From the NCBI RefSeq assembly GCF_016649425.1, contig NZ_JADRCR010000004.1, forward strand, positions 124,001 to 188,000: DNA of 64,000 nucleotides. The letters are read 5' to 3'. The notes below the pieces were generated by a model. That model ran no database searches. It was not told where the DNA came from and saw nothing but the letters and a program-made list of their open reading frames with translations. Numbering within the stretch: the first letter of the stretch is position 1; each line of letters begins with the position of its first letter. Shown here piece after piece: positions 38,600-48,058 of the stretch. The DNA is from Limnobaculum allomyrinae (GTDB lineage Bacteria > Pseudomonadota > Gammaproteobacteria > Enterobacterales > Enterobacteriaceae). Made by a program: the position numbers and the translations under genes.

Positions 38600-39538
38600 C
38601 TATATCGATGATGATGGCGTTTGGCGGTCACTGACGTCAGGTTTCTTTTGGTTTTCCTGCGCAGTGGCAATCCAGGCTGCGCAGAATAAGGTTAACCGGG
38701 CGAAGAAGTAGAAGAATGCCAGTAAACCAATAATTGAGCCAAAAGCCGCACCGGAAGGGGATTTTGCTAACTGCGGTAAGGTAATGGTCATGATGAACTT
38801 GATCACTTCAAAACCAATAGCTGCCAGCAGCGTTCCCTTTAATAACGCCTTAAGATTAGGGCGCTGTTTTGGCAACATCCAGAATATCCACAGGAACATA
38901 AAGTAGTTAGCGGTAATGGAAACCGTCAGGGCGATCAGCGTTAAAGCCGGTCTGAGCCAAGTGATGTCTCCCAGTCCTAATGCATTAACAATCACTTGTT
39001 GAGCCGAACCGGCAACAGAAGTGAGAGAAATAGTAACGATGAGTGCAATCACCAATCCTGTCAGAGAGATGAAGTCTTTAATATAGCGAAAGTAAAATTT
39101 ATCTTCTTCCGCCGGATTACGTTCCCAGACATCCCGGCTTTGTGCCCGAATGGCTTCGCGTAAGTTGCCCATCCAACTGATACCCGAGTAGAGCGCGACC
39201 AGCAGACCGGTTAAACCCACGGTAGTACGCTGACGGATCGCCGTATTGACCGTATTCTCCAGCGTGGTTGCCAGATTAGGATCAGAAACACTGGTGACGA
39301 TTTTATTAATCAGCTCAGCCAGCAGTTCAGGGTTGGAGGCCAACACAAAACCGGCGGCGGCAAAAGAGACCATCAGAATCGGGATCAATGACAGAAAAGA
39401 GAAATAAGTAATTGCAGCGCCAAACTGGCTTCCTAGACGATCGTTAAAGCGTTCAGTCGCACGCAGCAAGTGTGCGATGGCCGGGATGGCTTTAATTCTG
39501 TCTACCAGCCGTGTGGCTGTTTTTACCGCGTTATTCAT
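38600..39538 (-). CDS. yhjD: Inner-membrane protein YhjD (YihY/BrkB family)
   Basis: A 312-residue protein with about six hydrophobic helices and the family motif GAAITYFSFLSLIPILM near the N-terminus. The C-terminus holds FGSIIGLLAFFYFFARLTLFCAAW. The E. coli homologue has been linked to lipid IVA transport, because a mutation in it allows growth without Kdo; this is family knowledge, not visible here. It lies next to kdgK as in E. coli. Confidence 0.9.
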   Translation of the reverse strand: MNNAVKTATRLVDRIKAIPAIAHLLRATERFNDRLGSQFGAAITYFSFLSLIPILMVSFAAAGFVLASNPELLAELINKIVTSVSDPNLATTLENTVNTAIRQRTTVGLTGLLVALYSGISWMGNLREAIRAQSRDVWERNPAEEDKFYFRYIKDFISLTGLVIALIVTISLTSVAGSAQQVIVNALGLGDITWLRPALTLIALTVSITANYFMFLWIFWMLPKQRPNLKALLKGTLLAAIGFEVIKFIMTITLPQLAKSPSGAAFGSIIGLLAFFYFFARLTLFCAAWIATAQENQKKPDVSDRQTPSSSI

Positions 39539-39705
39539 CAGGAAGTTCTTTATATAGATTCAGTTGGCTGAGGCGATCGTCGTGTTTGCTGTTATCTGAT
39601 TGATAATAGCAAAGTTTATATATATCGACAAAAATCGGGATAAAACGACCGGATAATGAAGTGGTAATAGTGAATCGGTGAGTTAGACATTTATCATCGA
39701 TCAGG

Positions 39706-39743
39706 CAATAAAAAACCCGAATATTGCGGGAATATTCGGGTTT
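39706..39743 (-). terminator. Terminator after gor
   Basis: AAACCCGAATATT and AATATTCGGGTTT form a perfect 13-bp stem with loop GCGGG. On the minus strand it is followed by TTTTTATTG. Confidence 0.9.
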
Positions 39744-39765
39744 CGATGAATTTATCACAAGGCGA

Positions 39766-41118
39766 TTAACGCATAGTAACAAACTCTTCTGCTGCTGTTG
39801 GGTGGATAGCAACGGTGTTATCAAAGTCTTTCTTGGTTGCGCCCATTTTAACGGCAACCGCGAAGCCCTGTAGGATCTCATCCATACCGAAGCCGATACC
39901 ATGGATACCAACGACTTTCTCTTCTTTGCCGGCGCATACCAGCTTCATACGGCATGGCTGACGGTGAGACGTTACCGCGGTATACATCGCAGTGAAGGAG
40001 GATTTATACACTTTCACCTGGTCATCACCATACTGTTCACGAGCCTGACCTTCTGTCAGACCGATAGTGCCAATAGGTGGGTGACTGAATACCACAGTAG
40101 GAATATTCGAGTAATCCAAATGTTCATCTGGCTTGTTGTTAAACAAACGCTCAGATAAACGGCGACCTGCGGCAACCGCAACCGGGGTGAGCTCAACGGC
40201 ACCGGTGTTATCACCAACGGCATAGATACCCGGAACGTTAGTATTCTGGAATTTATCAACCGGAATATAACCTTTCTCATTGGTTTTAACGCCAGCCGCA
40301 GCCAGATTAATGTTATCTGTTGCCGGCTCACGGCCAATAGCCCAAATCAGACAGTCTGTTACGTGCTCTGTGCCATCTTCCAGCGTCAGGGTTAAGGTAC
40401 CATCAGCATTTTTGACGATAGCTTTAGGGATGGCCTGAGTGTGTAGCGAAGGGCCTTCCGCCGCCATCACTTCCAGCAGGGTCTCTACAATCATTGGATC
40501 GAAAGTACGCAGCGGAGCATGCTTACGCACGAACAGATGGGCATCAACCCCTAAGCCATTCAGTACACCAGCAATTTCTACCGCAATATAACCAGCGCCA
40601 ATAACCGCTACGCGCTTCGGCATTTCGTCCAGAGCAAAGAAGCCGTCAGAGTTAATGCCGTATTCTGCACCTGGAATAGAAGGCACTGAAGGGCGACCGC
40701 CGGTAGCAATCAGAATATGGTCAGCAGTAATTTTTTCCCCATTGACTTCAACGGTATGGGCATCGACAAAGCGGGCAAAGCCATGAATAACATCAACTTT
40801 GTTATTACCCAATACGCGGTCGTAAGACTGGTGGATACGGTCAATATAAGCCGTACGGCTTTCGATCAGCTTTTTCCAGTCGAAATGATTTACCGTCGTA
40901 TCAAAACCATAGTCCGGGCCATACAGATGAATGGCTTCGGCGATTTGTGCTGCATGCCACATCACTTTCTTCGGTACACAACCCACGTTTACGCAGGTAC
41001 CGCCGAGGTATTTGGCTTCAATAATGGCACATTTTTTTCCGTAAGAGGCTGCACGGTTAATAGAAGCGATTCCGCCGCTACCACCGCCGATAGCAAGATA
41101 GTCGTAATGTTTAGTCAT
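39766..41118 (-). CDS. gor: Glutathione reductase
   Basis: NADPH-dependent flavoenzyme that regenerates reduced glutathione in the cytosol. At 450 residues it equals E. coli Gor. The FAD motif GGGSGG is near residue 11. The redox disulfide is Cys42/Cys47 in [13 protein letters not shown], the NADPH site is [13 protein letters not shown], and the catalytic base His is in [10 protein letters not shown] at the C-terminus. Confidence 0.97.
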   Translation of the reverse strand: MTKHYDYLAIGGGSGGIASINRAASYGKKCAIIEAKYLGGTCVNVGCVPKKVMWHAAQIAEAIHLYGPDYGFDTTVNHFDWKKLIESRTAYIDRIHQSYDRVLGNNKVDVIHGFARFVDAHTVEVNGEKITADHILIATGGRPSVPSIPGAEYGINSDGFFALDEMPKRVAVIGAGYIAVEIAGVLNGLGVDAHLFVRKHAPLRTFDPMIVETLLEVMAAEGPSLHTQAIPKAIVKNADGTLTLTLEDGTEHVTDCLIWAIGREPATDNINLAAAGVKTNEKGYIPVDKFQNTNVPGIYAVGDNTGAVELTPVAVAAGRRLSERLFNNKPDEHLDYSNIPTVVFSHPPIGTIGLTEGQAREQYGDDQVKVYKSSFTAMYTAVTSHRQPCRMKLVCAGKEEKVVGIHGIGFGMDEILQGFAVAVKMGATKKDFDNTVAIHPTAAEEFVTMR

Positions 41119-41213
41119 GATATTGTCTGCTTCTCTCTATAGCTAAGAGGGGATTGAGAAAGGTTCTCACAACCCGATGGAGAATAAAAGCCCCCCGAAC
41201 GTCGGCTCTACGT

Positions 41214-41999
41214 TTACATATCAGTATTCACTGACTGACAGGGGTCACTATTGGTGCTTAACCATTGATCGGGAATGGGAACCGATAAGGTATCTGATAA
41301 ATCTTGTAACGTTTCACTCAGCCATTGGTTCGCTTTACCGATTAATTTCAGTTCAGCCTGGTGGTTCTGCTCTGAATTTGTCACTGGCAATGTGTTGAAC
41401 TCCTTAGATTCCAACACTATCCCATTTTGATGTTTCTCATACAGCCAGTGCCCGTTAGTTTGGCGTTTGTATTGGGTACCATCGATGATTTTTATTATCA
41501 AAGCCCCGGTGCGAAAACGAACGGGAAGTGCCTGACCTGCCAAATTATCAAACTTCCAGCCAATGAAATCATTGACCATATTCGGATCAGGGTAAGTCCA
41601 AAAACTGACACCAGCATCGAGTTGAACATACAGTGCGGTAGGTGCACCATCTTCATTAACATACTCTACCTGTACCGTTTCAGGCGTACTCTCCCGAAAA
41701 CGTGTCACACTGATGTTTTCCCGACCGGATTTTACCGTTAAGGTACAGCGTTTGGTATCTGACCACAGAGTGAGCAGAGCGCCATCGCCATCAGGAATGT
41801 CAGGCTTGGGTTCAAGTTTGCCATCAATACTGTTTTTGGCCGCAGGGTAGATGTAACCGCGAAGTTCAGAGGGTTTTTCACCATAAAAAACCCATTTAGC
41901 AACAGGTACAGGAAATAAAAATTGCCAAATCAACCAACCGGCTAAAATCACGATAGCGATCACAGAAAGGCTGATACCGACTAACGTATTTCTTTTCAT
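41214..41999 (-). CDS. Membrane-anchored protein of unknown function
   Basis: A 261-residue protein not recognised. It has one N-terminal helix (LVGISLSVIAIVILAGWLIWQFLF), so it is probably a periplasmic protein with an uncleaved anchor. The rest is soluble, with many Trp, Asp and Pro residues and no obvious catalytic motif; there are two cysteines, one mid-domain (DTKRCTLTV) and one near the end. It stands between gor and rlmJ, which are adjacent in E. coli, so it is an insertion relative to that order. ATG 41999 is preceded by GAGAA; ATG 42005 and TTG 42011 are alternatives. Confidence 0.75.
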   Translation of the reverse strand: MKRNTLVGISLSVIAIVILAGWLIWQFLFPVPVAKWVFYGEKPSELRGYIYPAAKNSIDGKLEPKPDIPDGDGALLTLWSDTKRCTLTVKSGRENISVTRFRESTPETVQVEYVNEDGAPTALYVQLDAGVSFWTYPDPNMVNDFIGWKFDNLAGQALPVRFRTGALIIKIIDGTQYKRQTNGHWLYEKHQNGIVLESKEFNTLPVTNSEQNHQAELKLIGKANQWLSETLQDLSDTLSVPIPDQWLSTNSDPCQSVNTDM

Positions 42000-42038
42000 A
42001 ACCATTCTCAACTCTTACTACAACCGTCCAATGCGTGT

Positions 42039-42881
42039 TTACTCCGGTGTAATCCAGCTAACTTTGGTATGGCCAATACCCTCAGGTACCAGAACACGAT
42101 GCAGCCATGGTAAAACGGTACTCATTTGCTGTTCCAGTTTCCAGGGGGGATTGATCACAATCATACCTGATGCGGTCATACCGCGACGATCGCTGTCTGG
42201 TTGAACCGCCAGCTCGATTTGTAGGATGCGTCGAATACCCGTCTCTTCCAGCTCTTTAACCATACGTTTGATTTGCTGACGCAGTACCACCGGATACCAT
42301 AGCGCATACACGCCGGTAGCAAAGCGTTTATAGCCTTCCTGAATCCCCTGAACTACCGCCTGATAGTCAGTTTTGAGCTCATAAGGCGGGTCGATCAGAA
42401 TAAATCCGCGACGATATTGGGGAGGAAGCTGGGATTTGAGCTGTTGGTAACCGTCAGCACGTAAAACTTTACTGCGGTCGTCTTTAAGAAATTCATGGCG
42501 TAACAGTGGGGAATCCGTCGGGTGCAGCTCTGTCATATGCAGTTGGTCTTGCTCTCTGAGCAGGTGACGGGCAATCAAGGGTGAACCTGGATAATATTTC
42601 AGGTAACCGCCTTTGTTATAGGCATTAACCGCGGACATATAAGCCTCAAGCTCAACGGGCATATCGTCCCGTTGCCAGATCCGGGCGATACCTTCCAGAT
42701 ATTCACCGGTCTTTTCCGCATGCTCACTACCTAAAAAATAGCGCCCGGCACCGGCATGGGTATCAAGATACAGAAAAGGTTTCTCTTTCTCTTTGAGCGC
42801 TTCAATTATCAGGCTTTGAACGGTGTGCTTCACAACGTCGGCATGGTTACCGGCATGGAAACTGTGGCGATAGCTTAACAT
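42039..42881 (-). CDS. rlmJ: 23S rRNA (adenine(2030)-N6)-methyltransferase
   Basis: Methylates A2030 of 23S rRNA. At 280 residues it matches the family. The N-terminal segment MLSYRHSFHAGNHADVVKH and the SAM-binding DTHAGAGRY precede the amino-methyltransferase catalytic motif ILIDPPYE. Located near gor, as in E. coli. Confidence 0.95.
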   Translation of the reverse strand: MLSYRHSFHAGNHADVVKHTVQSLIIEALKEKEKPFLYLDTHAGAGRYFLGSEHAEKTGEYLEGIARIWQRDDMPVELEAYMSAVNAYNKGGYLKYYPGSPLIARHLLREQDQLHMTELHPTDSPLLRHEFLKDDRSKVLRADGYQQLKSQLPPQYRRGFILIDPPYELKTDYQAVVQGIQEGYKRFATGVYALWYPVVLRQQIKRMVKELEETGIRRILQIELAVQPDSDRRGMTASGMIVINPPWKLEQQMSTVLPWLHRVLVPEGIGHTKVSWITPE

Positions 42882-43045
42882 GGTGTCTTATACATTCCTG
42901 TGATTGACCCGAGCCACCACCAGATGTGGTGGCCAACAAGGTATTTATCGTCTGCGCAACATACGGGCTAAAATTCTGGCCGAATGAAGGGATATGTTGC
43001 GTTATGGCGACCAGTATAAACTGTCTGACTGATAAAAAGTGAAAA

Positions 43046-43997
43046 TCATTGTTGGACATTGTGGTTGTCTGCGCTTTCCGGTTCGGCAGAGGTGCTGGTT
43101 AAATGGGCTAAGAAGCGCAGCAGTGCATCAGATGGTGCATTATCTTTACGCCAGAATACGCCAACGCTGCCTTTTTGTTCGATACGTGGCAGGGGTAACA
43201 TGGCTAACTGACCTTTTTCTACATAACGTTGAGCCAGACGCCATGACAAAATCGATACAATATCGCTGGCCTGTACCATATTTACGGTAACGCTCATGGA
43301 AGAGGATTCCAGATAATTCTCCGGTAACATCACCCCCTGATCTACCAATGCATTATCAATACTCACGCGAATAGGGGTACCCGTGGGCCAGACAATCCAG
43401 CGATACTCCAGCAGATCCTGCCAACTGATCTTATCTCTGGTTGCCAGCGGATGATTACAACGACCAACAAAGCACACGGGTTCGGTATATAGCACTCGGT
43501 AATTAAGCGGTAACTGCAATGCTTTTCCACCCACCCGCCCGGCCAACAACGACATCAACTTTGCCGGAAATCAGACTTTGCAGCAAAGGCGTCATCACGT
43601 TTTCTACTACCTGAACGTGAACGTTGGGATAATCCTTAATTAGCGAGAGCAAAGCCAGAGAAACGCAATCAGTAGCGACCGGTGAACAACCAATCAGCAG
43701 GCTACCCTGAGCACCCAATTTGAACTGTTCGATATCTTCCCGTGAGCGCTCGAGGTCGTTAAGCAAACGTCGGGCATGTTCCAGCATCAGCCGCCCGCCT
43801 TCTGAAGGGCGTAGCCCTTTACTGTGTCGTTCAAACAGTATCAGCCCGATATCCTCCTCCAGTGAGCTTAGCCATTTAGACAAGGCTGGTTGAGTGATAT
43901 TCATAATCTCTGCCACTTTACTCAAATTACCCTGTTCGCCAATACAGACAAGCAATCTGAGGTGTTGCACTTTCAGTTTCTGCGTCCAGTCACTCAT
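43046..43997 (-). pseudogene. mhbR: LysR-type regulator of the 3-hydroxybenzoate cluster, frameshifted (mhbR-like)
   Basis: The N-terminal part (from ATG 43997) has a LysR helix-turn-helix (NLSKVAEIMNITQPALSKWLSSLE) and the start of the effector domain up to VDVVVGRAGG. The rest of the effector domain continues in another frame to 43046. The slip lies at three 4-bp units (ACCC, ACCC, GCCC on the plus strand, 43529-43540). Removing one unit restores GRAGGKALQLPL, so a 4-bp duplication, a net +1 shift, explains it. The gene diverges from the transporter gene, the position of mhbR in Klebsiella. Regulation of the cluster may be lost in this isolate. Confidence 0.85.
43529..43540. repeat. Three 4-bp tandem units at the mhbR frameshift
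   Basis: ACCC, ACCC, GCCC. One unit more than the reading frame allows; a typical slipped-strand site. Confidence 0.7.
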
Positions 43998-44000
43998 AGG

Positions 44001-44018
44001 TATAACCTCCGGGTTATA
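44001..44018. promoter_or_regulatory. Inverted repeat over the mhbR ribosome-binding site
   Basis: TATAACC-TCCG-GGTTATA: two perfect 7-bp arms with a 4-base spacer, starting four bases before the regulator's start codon. On the regulator strand the repeat contains its Shine-Dalgarno GGAGG. It could be a LysR-type operator (autoregulation) or an mRNA hairpin hiding the ribosome site. Confidence 0.6.
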
Positions 44019-44131
44019 GCCAGGGTCGAAATACCATTATCTTTTCACATCTCGCAGTCTCATAGTATTAACAAAATAGCAACATACATCACAAAAACGA
44101 TAAAAGTACCCTACAACCATGAGGCAATAAG

Positions 44132-45481
44132 ATGACACTAACACGTAGCATGACGGTTCAGGAGGTGATTGATGCTGCGCCCGTTTCGGCCTACCAGTGG
44201 CGGGTTTTGGCTTGCTGTTTTCTGGTAGTGACCCTTGACGGGTTTGATACCGCATCAATTGGATTTATCGCACCGGCTATCCGCCAGCAATGGCAACTGG
44301 ATGCCGCCCATCTGGCACCGCTGTTTGGTGCAGGTTTGTTTGGCCTGACCTTAGGCGCTTTGATATTTGGTCCAATGGCCGATCGATTCGGCCGCAAGAA
44401 CATTATGCAGTTCAGTGTGGCCTTTTTCGGCCTGATGAGCGTGCTGTCCGCGTTCGCGACCGATATGAACACCCTGACAATACTGCGTTTCCTGACGGGA
44501 TTAGGACTCGGAGGCGCCATGCCGAATGCGATCACCCTGACATCGGAGTTTGTACCAGCCCGGCGGCGAGCGGGTCTGGTGACCCTGATGTTCTGCGGTT
44601 TTACGCTGGGTTCAGCACTGGGCGGTGTGGTTAGCGCCCAATGGGTTCCCCATATCGGCTGGGAAGGCATTTTGATTCTGGGGGGCGTGATGCCATTAGC
44701 ACTGTGTGTGGTGCTGTGGAAGGCGTTACCGGAATCACCTCGTTATCGGGTATTGAAGCAGTATCAACCTGAAAAGGTTGCAGAAGTGCTGAAAAAAATC
44801 ACCGGTAAAAACTATGACGATGTTCATTTCCATTTGGATGAAAAACCAGCGGAAAAAGGAGCTGTTGTCGCGCTGTTTACTCGTGAAGTCCTGCCAACAA
44901 CCTTGCTGTTGTGGAGCGTGTTCTTTATGAGTCTGTTGATTATCTACTCACTGTCGAGCTGGCTACCAACCATGCTTAACAGCGGTGGGGTTGATTTACA
45001 GCATGCAGCATGGGTCACCACGGCCTTCCAGGTGGGAGGAACTGCCGGCGCTATTCTGATCGGCATGATGGATCGCTTTAATCCTTACTGGACGCTGGCG
45101 GGCAGCTACGCCATGGGTGCCGTGTTTATTGTATTAATCAGCGTATCGGAAGGTTCACTGTTGGCCATGTCGCTGGCAGTACTGGGAACGGGCATCGGTA
45201 TCAGCGGTTCTCAGGTTGGTTTGAATGCGTTGTCAGCAGCGCTCTATCCAACACAGTGTCGGGCAACCGGTGTGAGCTGGTCCAATGCTATCGGTCGCTG
45301 TGGTGCCATTTTTGGCTCCCTCAGCGGTGGTCTGATGCTGTCGTGGAATATCTCCTTCAGCACCATGTTCGTCGTTATCTCTCTACCGGCGGTGGTTGCC
45401 ACTCTGGCACTGGTCGCCTTACGTTTTCAACACCGCCATACGCCAATTGTTGCCCCGCGCATCACCGTACTGAGCGAATAA
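44132..45481 (+). CDS. mhbT: Aromatic-acid:H+ symporter (MhbT-like 3-hydroxybenzoate transporter)
   Basis: MFS transporter of the aromatic acid:H+ symporter group, 449 residues and about 12 helices. The family motif [16 protein letters not shown] lies in the first helix and [11 protein letters not shown] in the loop between helices 2 and 3; the large cytoplasmic loop in the middle and ALPESPRYR are typical. It is the first gene of a run of five same-strand genes for gentisate metabolism, so uptake of 3-hydroxybenzoate (or gentisate) is the likely role. It starts at an ATG with GAGG upstream, 134 bases from the divergent regulator. Confidence 0.85.
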   Translation: MTLTRSMTVQEVIDAAPVSAYQWRVLACCFLVVTLDGFDTASIGFIAPAIRQQWQLDAAHLAPLFGAGLFGLTLGALIFGPMADRFGRKNIMQFSVAFFGLMSVLSAFATDMNTLTILRFLTGLGLGGAMPNAITLTSEFVPARRRAGLVTLMFCGFTLGSALGGVVSAQWVPHIGWEGILILGGVMPLALCVVLWKALPESPRYRVLKQYQPEKVAEVLKKITGKNYDDVHFHLDEKPAEKGAVVALFTREVLPTTLLLWSVFFMSLLIIYSLSSWLPTMLNSGGVDLQHAAWVTTAFQVGGTAGAILIGMMDRFNPYWTLAGSYAMGAVFIVLISVSEGSLLAMSLAVLGTGIGISGSQVGLNALSAALYPTQCRATGVSWSNAIGRCGAIFGSLSGGLMLSWNISFSTMFVVISLPAVVATLALVALRFQHRHTPIVAPRITVLSE

Positions 45482-45529
45482 AACAGATTTGTGATTACTC
45501 ACTGAATGATAAATATAAAGGAGTCGATT

Positions 45530-46567
45530 ATGTACGAGATTCATGCAACCGCACCAAGCCGCAGGGAGAGTTTCTATCAGGAGATTGCTGGCCTGAACCT
45601 CTCTCCTCTCTGGGAATCATTACATCAGTTAGTACCACCAACGCCGCATACGCCAGCCGTTGCTGCCCTGTGGCGCTATCAGGATATCCGTCCTTTTCTG
45701 ATGAGAAGCGGTGAGTTGATTGGTGCCCGTGAAGCGGTTCGTCGGGTGCTGGTGTTAGAAAACCCGGCGCTGACGGGTAAAGCATCTATTACTTCATCGC
45801 TGTATGCCGGATTACAGTTAATTATGCCGGGCGAGGTTGCACCAAGCCACCGTCATACTCAGTCTGCTTTACGTTTTATTGTGGAAGGTGAAGGGGCATT
45901 TACCGCCGTTGATGGCGAACGCACCATGATGCATGCCGGTGACTTTATCCTTACCCCACAGTGGCGCTGGCATGACCACGGTAATCCGGGTTCTGAGCCA
46001 GTCGTCTGGCTGGATGGTCTGGACTTGCCGTTAGTCAACTATCTGGGCTGTGCATTTGCTGAAAACTATCCGGAAGAGCAACAGCCAGTAACGCGTCCAA
46101 TGGGCGATTATTTACCGCGCTACGCTGCCAATATGCTGCCGGTACGCTATCAGTCTGGTAATTCATCGCCAATCTTTAACTACCGTTACGACCGCAGTCG
46201 TGAAGCGCTGGATCAGTTAAGTCGTAATGGCGATCCGGATGAGTGTGAAGGATTCAAACTGCGTTACGTCAATCCAGCCAACGGCGGTCACCCAATGCCA
46301 ACTATGGCAACCTTTATGCAATTACTGCCGAAAGGATTTAAAGGACAGAGCAGCCGCTCCACTGACAGCACGATTTATCACGTGGTGGAAGGAGAAGGCC
46401 GCGTCACCATCGGTAGCGAAAGCTTCAGCTTTACGCCAAAAGATATTTTTGTGGTGCCAACCTGGCAAGCGGTGAGCTTTGAAACTCAGTCAGACACCGT
46501 GCTGTTTAGCTTTTCTGACCGTCCGGTACAAGAAGCATTGGGCCTGTTTCGTGAGTCCCGTGGCTAA
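45530..46567 (+). CDS. mhbD: Gentisate 1,2-dioxygenase
   Basis: Opens the gentisate ring to maleylpyruvate with O2 and Fe(II). The 345-residue bicupin has metal-ligand histidines in the first cupin ([17 protein letters not shown], later WRWHDHGN), and a second cupin lacking them ([16 protein letters not shown]). The ATG at 45530 has AAAGGAG eight bases upstream; an in-frame ATG 24 bases earlier has none. Second gene of the cluster. Confidence 0.92.
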   Translation: MYEIHATAPSRRESFYQEIAGLNLSPLWESLHQLVPPTPHTPAVAALWRYQDIRPFLMRSGELIGAREAVRRVLVLENPALTGKASITSSLYAGLQLIMPGEVAPSHRHTQSALRFIVEGEGAFTAVDGERTMMHAGDFILTPQWRWHDHGNPGSEPVVWLDGLDLPLVNYLGCAFAENYPEEQQPVTRPMGDYLPRYAANMLPVRYQSGNSSPIFNYRYDRSREALDQLSRNGDPDECEGFKLRYVNPANGGHPMPTMATFMQLLPKGFKGQSSRSTDSTIYHVVEGEGRVTIGSESFSFTPKDIFVVPTWQAVSFETQSDTVLFSFSDRPVQEALGLFRESRG

Positions 46568-46640
46568 AAAGATACCCGCGCAGGTGGGATAAACCCACCG
46601 CGCTAAAAACCATTTTGATCTCTGATTAAGGAATTTAGTT

Positions 46641-47342
46641 ATGAGCAAGTTTGTTTTCTCTCCGGCACCTCAGGTAGCCGTTCCCGTTGTCGGTTCTGAT
46701 GAGCTTTTTCCGGTTCGTCGTGTTTACTGTGTAGGGCGTAACTATGCTGCCCATGCAAGAGAAATGGGATTCGATCCGGATCGTGAGCCACCGTTCTTTT
46801 TCTGTAAACCAACGGATGCGGTAATCCCGGTTAATGCGGGTGAAACCCTGAAGCTGGCTTATCCGGCGCAGACTGAAAACTATCATTATGAAATTGAGTT
46901 AGTTGCGGCTATTGGCAAGGGGGGTAAAGATATTCCGGTAGAGAAAGCACTGGAACATGTTTATGGCTATGCCACCGGACTGGATATGACTCGCCGCGAT
47001 CGTCAAATGGAGATGCGCAAAATGGGTCGGCCGTGGGAAATTGGTAAAGCGTTTGACTACTCAGCACCTATTTCACCGATTCATCCGGTAGCTAACTGTG
47101 CTGATGTCAGCAAAGCGGCAATCTGGCTGCAAGTGAACGGTGAAGACCACCAGCGTAGCGGCATTGATTTCCTGATTTGGTCAGTAGCAGAAACCATCAG
47201 TTATCTGTCAGCCTTCTTTGAATTACAACCTGGCGATTTGATTTATACCGGTACGCCAGAAGGGGTCGGCCCGGTGGTTAAAGGGGATACGATAACCTGT
47301 GGTGTTGAAGGATTAACCGACCTGACTGTGACTATCATTTAA
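46641..47342 (+). CDS. mhbH: Fumarylpyruvate hydrolase (FAA hydrolase family)
   Basis: Cleaves fumarylpyruvate to fumarate and pyruvate, the last step of the gentisate pathway. The 233-residue protein has the FAH fold: [16 protein letters not shown] near the N-terminus, metal-binding glutamates in [15 protein letters not shown], the conserved [12 protein letters not shown], and the C-terminal [14 protein letters not shown]. It sits between the dioxygenase and the isomerase, the same order as Klebsiella mhbDHI, so fumarylpyruvate rather than another FAH substrate is the likely one. Confidence 0.9.
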   Translation: MSKFVFSPAPQVAVPVVGSDELFPVRRVYCVGRNYAAHAREMGFDPDREPPFFFCKPTDAVIPVNAGETLKLAYPAQTENYHYEIELVAAIGKGGKDIPVEKALEHVYGYATGLDMTRRDRQMEMRKMGRPWEIGKAFDYSAPISPIHPVANCADVSKAAIWLQVNGEDHQRSGIDFLIWSVAETISYLSAFFELQPGDLIYTGTPEGVGPVVKGDTITCGVEGLTDLTVTII

Positions 47343-47363
47343 GCGCATAAGAGAGACTACTCA

Positions 47364-48008
47364 ATGAAACTATTCAGTTTTTTTAATAGTTCCGCCTCTT
47401 ACCGGGTTCGTATTGCTCTGGCGCTGAAAGGCATTGATTACCAAACGGAAGGCGTCAATATCCGTGCGGGAGAGCAGTACCATGCGGAATATTTACAGCA
47501 TAACCCGGTTGGCGTGGTACCTACGCTGATTGACGATAGCGGTGATTCCATTGGGCAGTCGCTGGCGATTATTGATTATCTGGATCGGCGTTTTCCGGCA
47601 CCGCTATTGTTACCACAGGAAGCAAACTTGCGTGCTCAGGTGTTGGAAATCGCATTGGCTATTGCCTGTGATATTCATCCGGTTAACAACATGCGTATTT
47701 TGCGCTATCTGACCGATGAGTTACAGGTGAGTGAAAGTCAGAAAAAGAGCTGGTATGCCCACTGGATCAAGGTGGGACTAAGCGCGGTAGAACGCTTACT
47801 GGAGCAGAGCAACTCCGGAAACTATTGCGTTGGTGAGCAGGTGACATTAGCGGATTGCTGTCTTATTCCTCAGTGGGCTAATGCACTGAGAATGGGGTGC
47901 GATCTGTCTGATTACCCGCGCTGCCAGCGTATCTATCAACATTGTAATACCTTACCGGCATTTATTGCCGCAGCACCGGAAAATCAGCCTGACGTTATTC
48001 CGGCCTGA
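47364..48008 (+). CDS. mhbI: Glutathione-dependent maleylpyruvate isomerase
   Basis: Zeta-class GST fold enzyme that turns maleylpyruvate to fumarylpyruvate with glutathione. At 214 residues it has the zeta signature SSASYRVRIALALKG in the N-terminal thioredoxin domain and the glutathione segment NPVGVVPTL then IGQSLAIIDYLD. It could be annotated as maleylacetoacetate isomerase, but its cluster argues for maleylpyruvate. The start lies 21 bases after mhbH. Confidence 0.9.
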   Translation: MKLFSFFNSSASYRVRIALALKGIDYQTEGVNIRAGEQYHAEYLQHNPVGVVPTLIDDSGDSIGQSLAIIDYLDRRFPAPLLLPQEANLRAQVLEIALAIACDIHPVNNMRILRYLTDELQVSESQKKSWYAHWIKVGLSAVERLLEQSNSGNYCVGEQVTLADCCLIPQWANALRMGCDLSDYPRCQRIYQHCNTLPAFIAAAPENQPDVIPA

Positions 48009-48058
48009 TGTATCACATGTATTTGCCATAAACAGATATTTATAAGAAGGAGCGAATC

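Noticed and set aside
39531-39911. 126-codon frame between yhjD and gor
   Set aside because: It crosses the strong gor terminator and overlaps the gor C-terminus in another frame.
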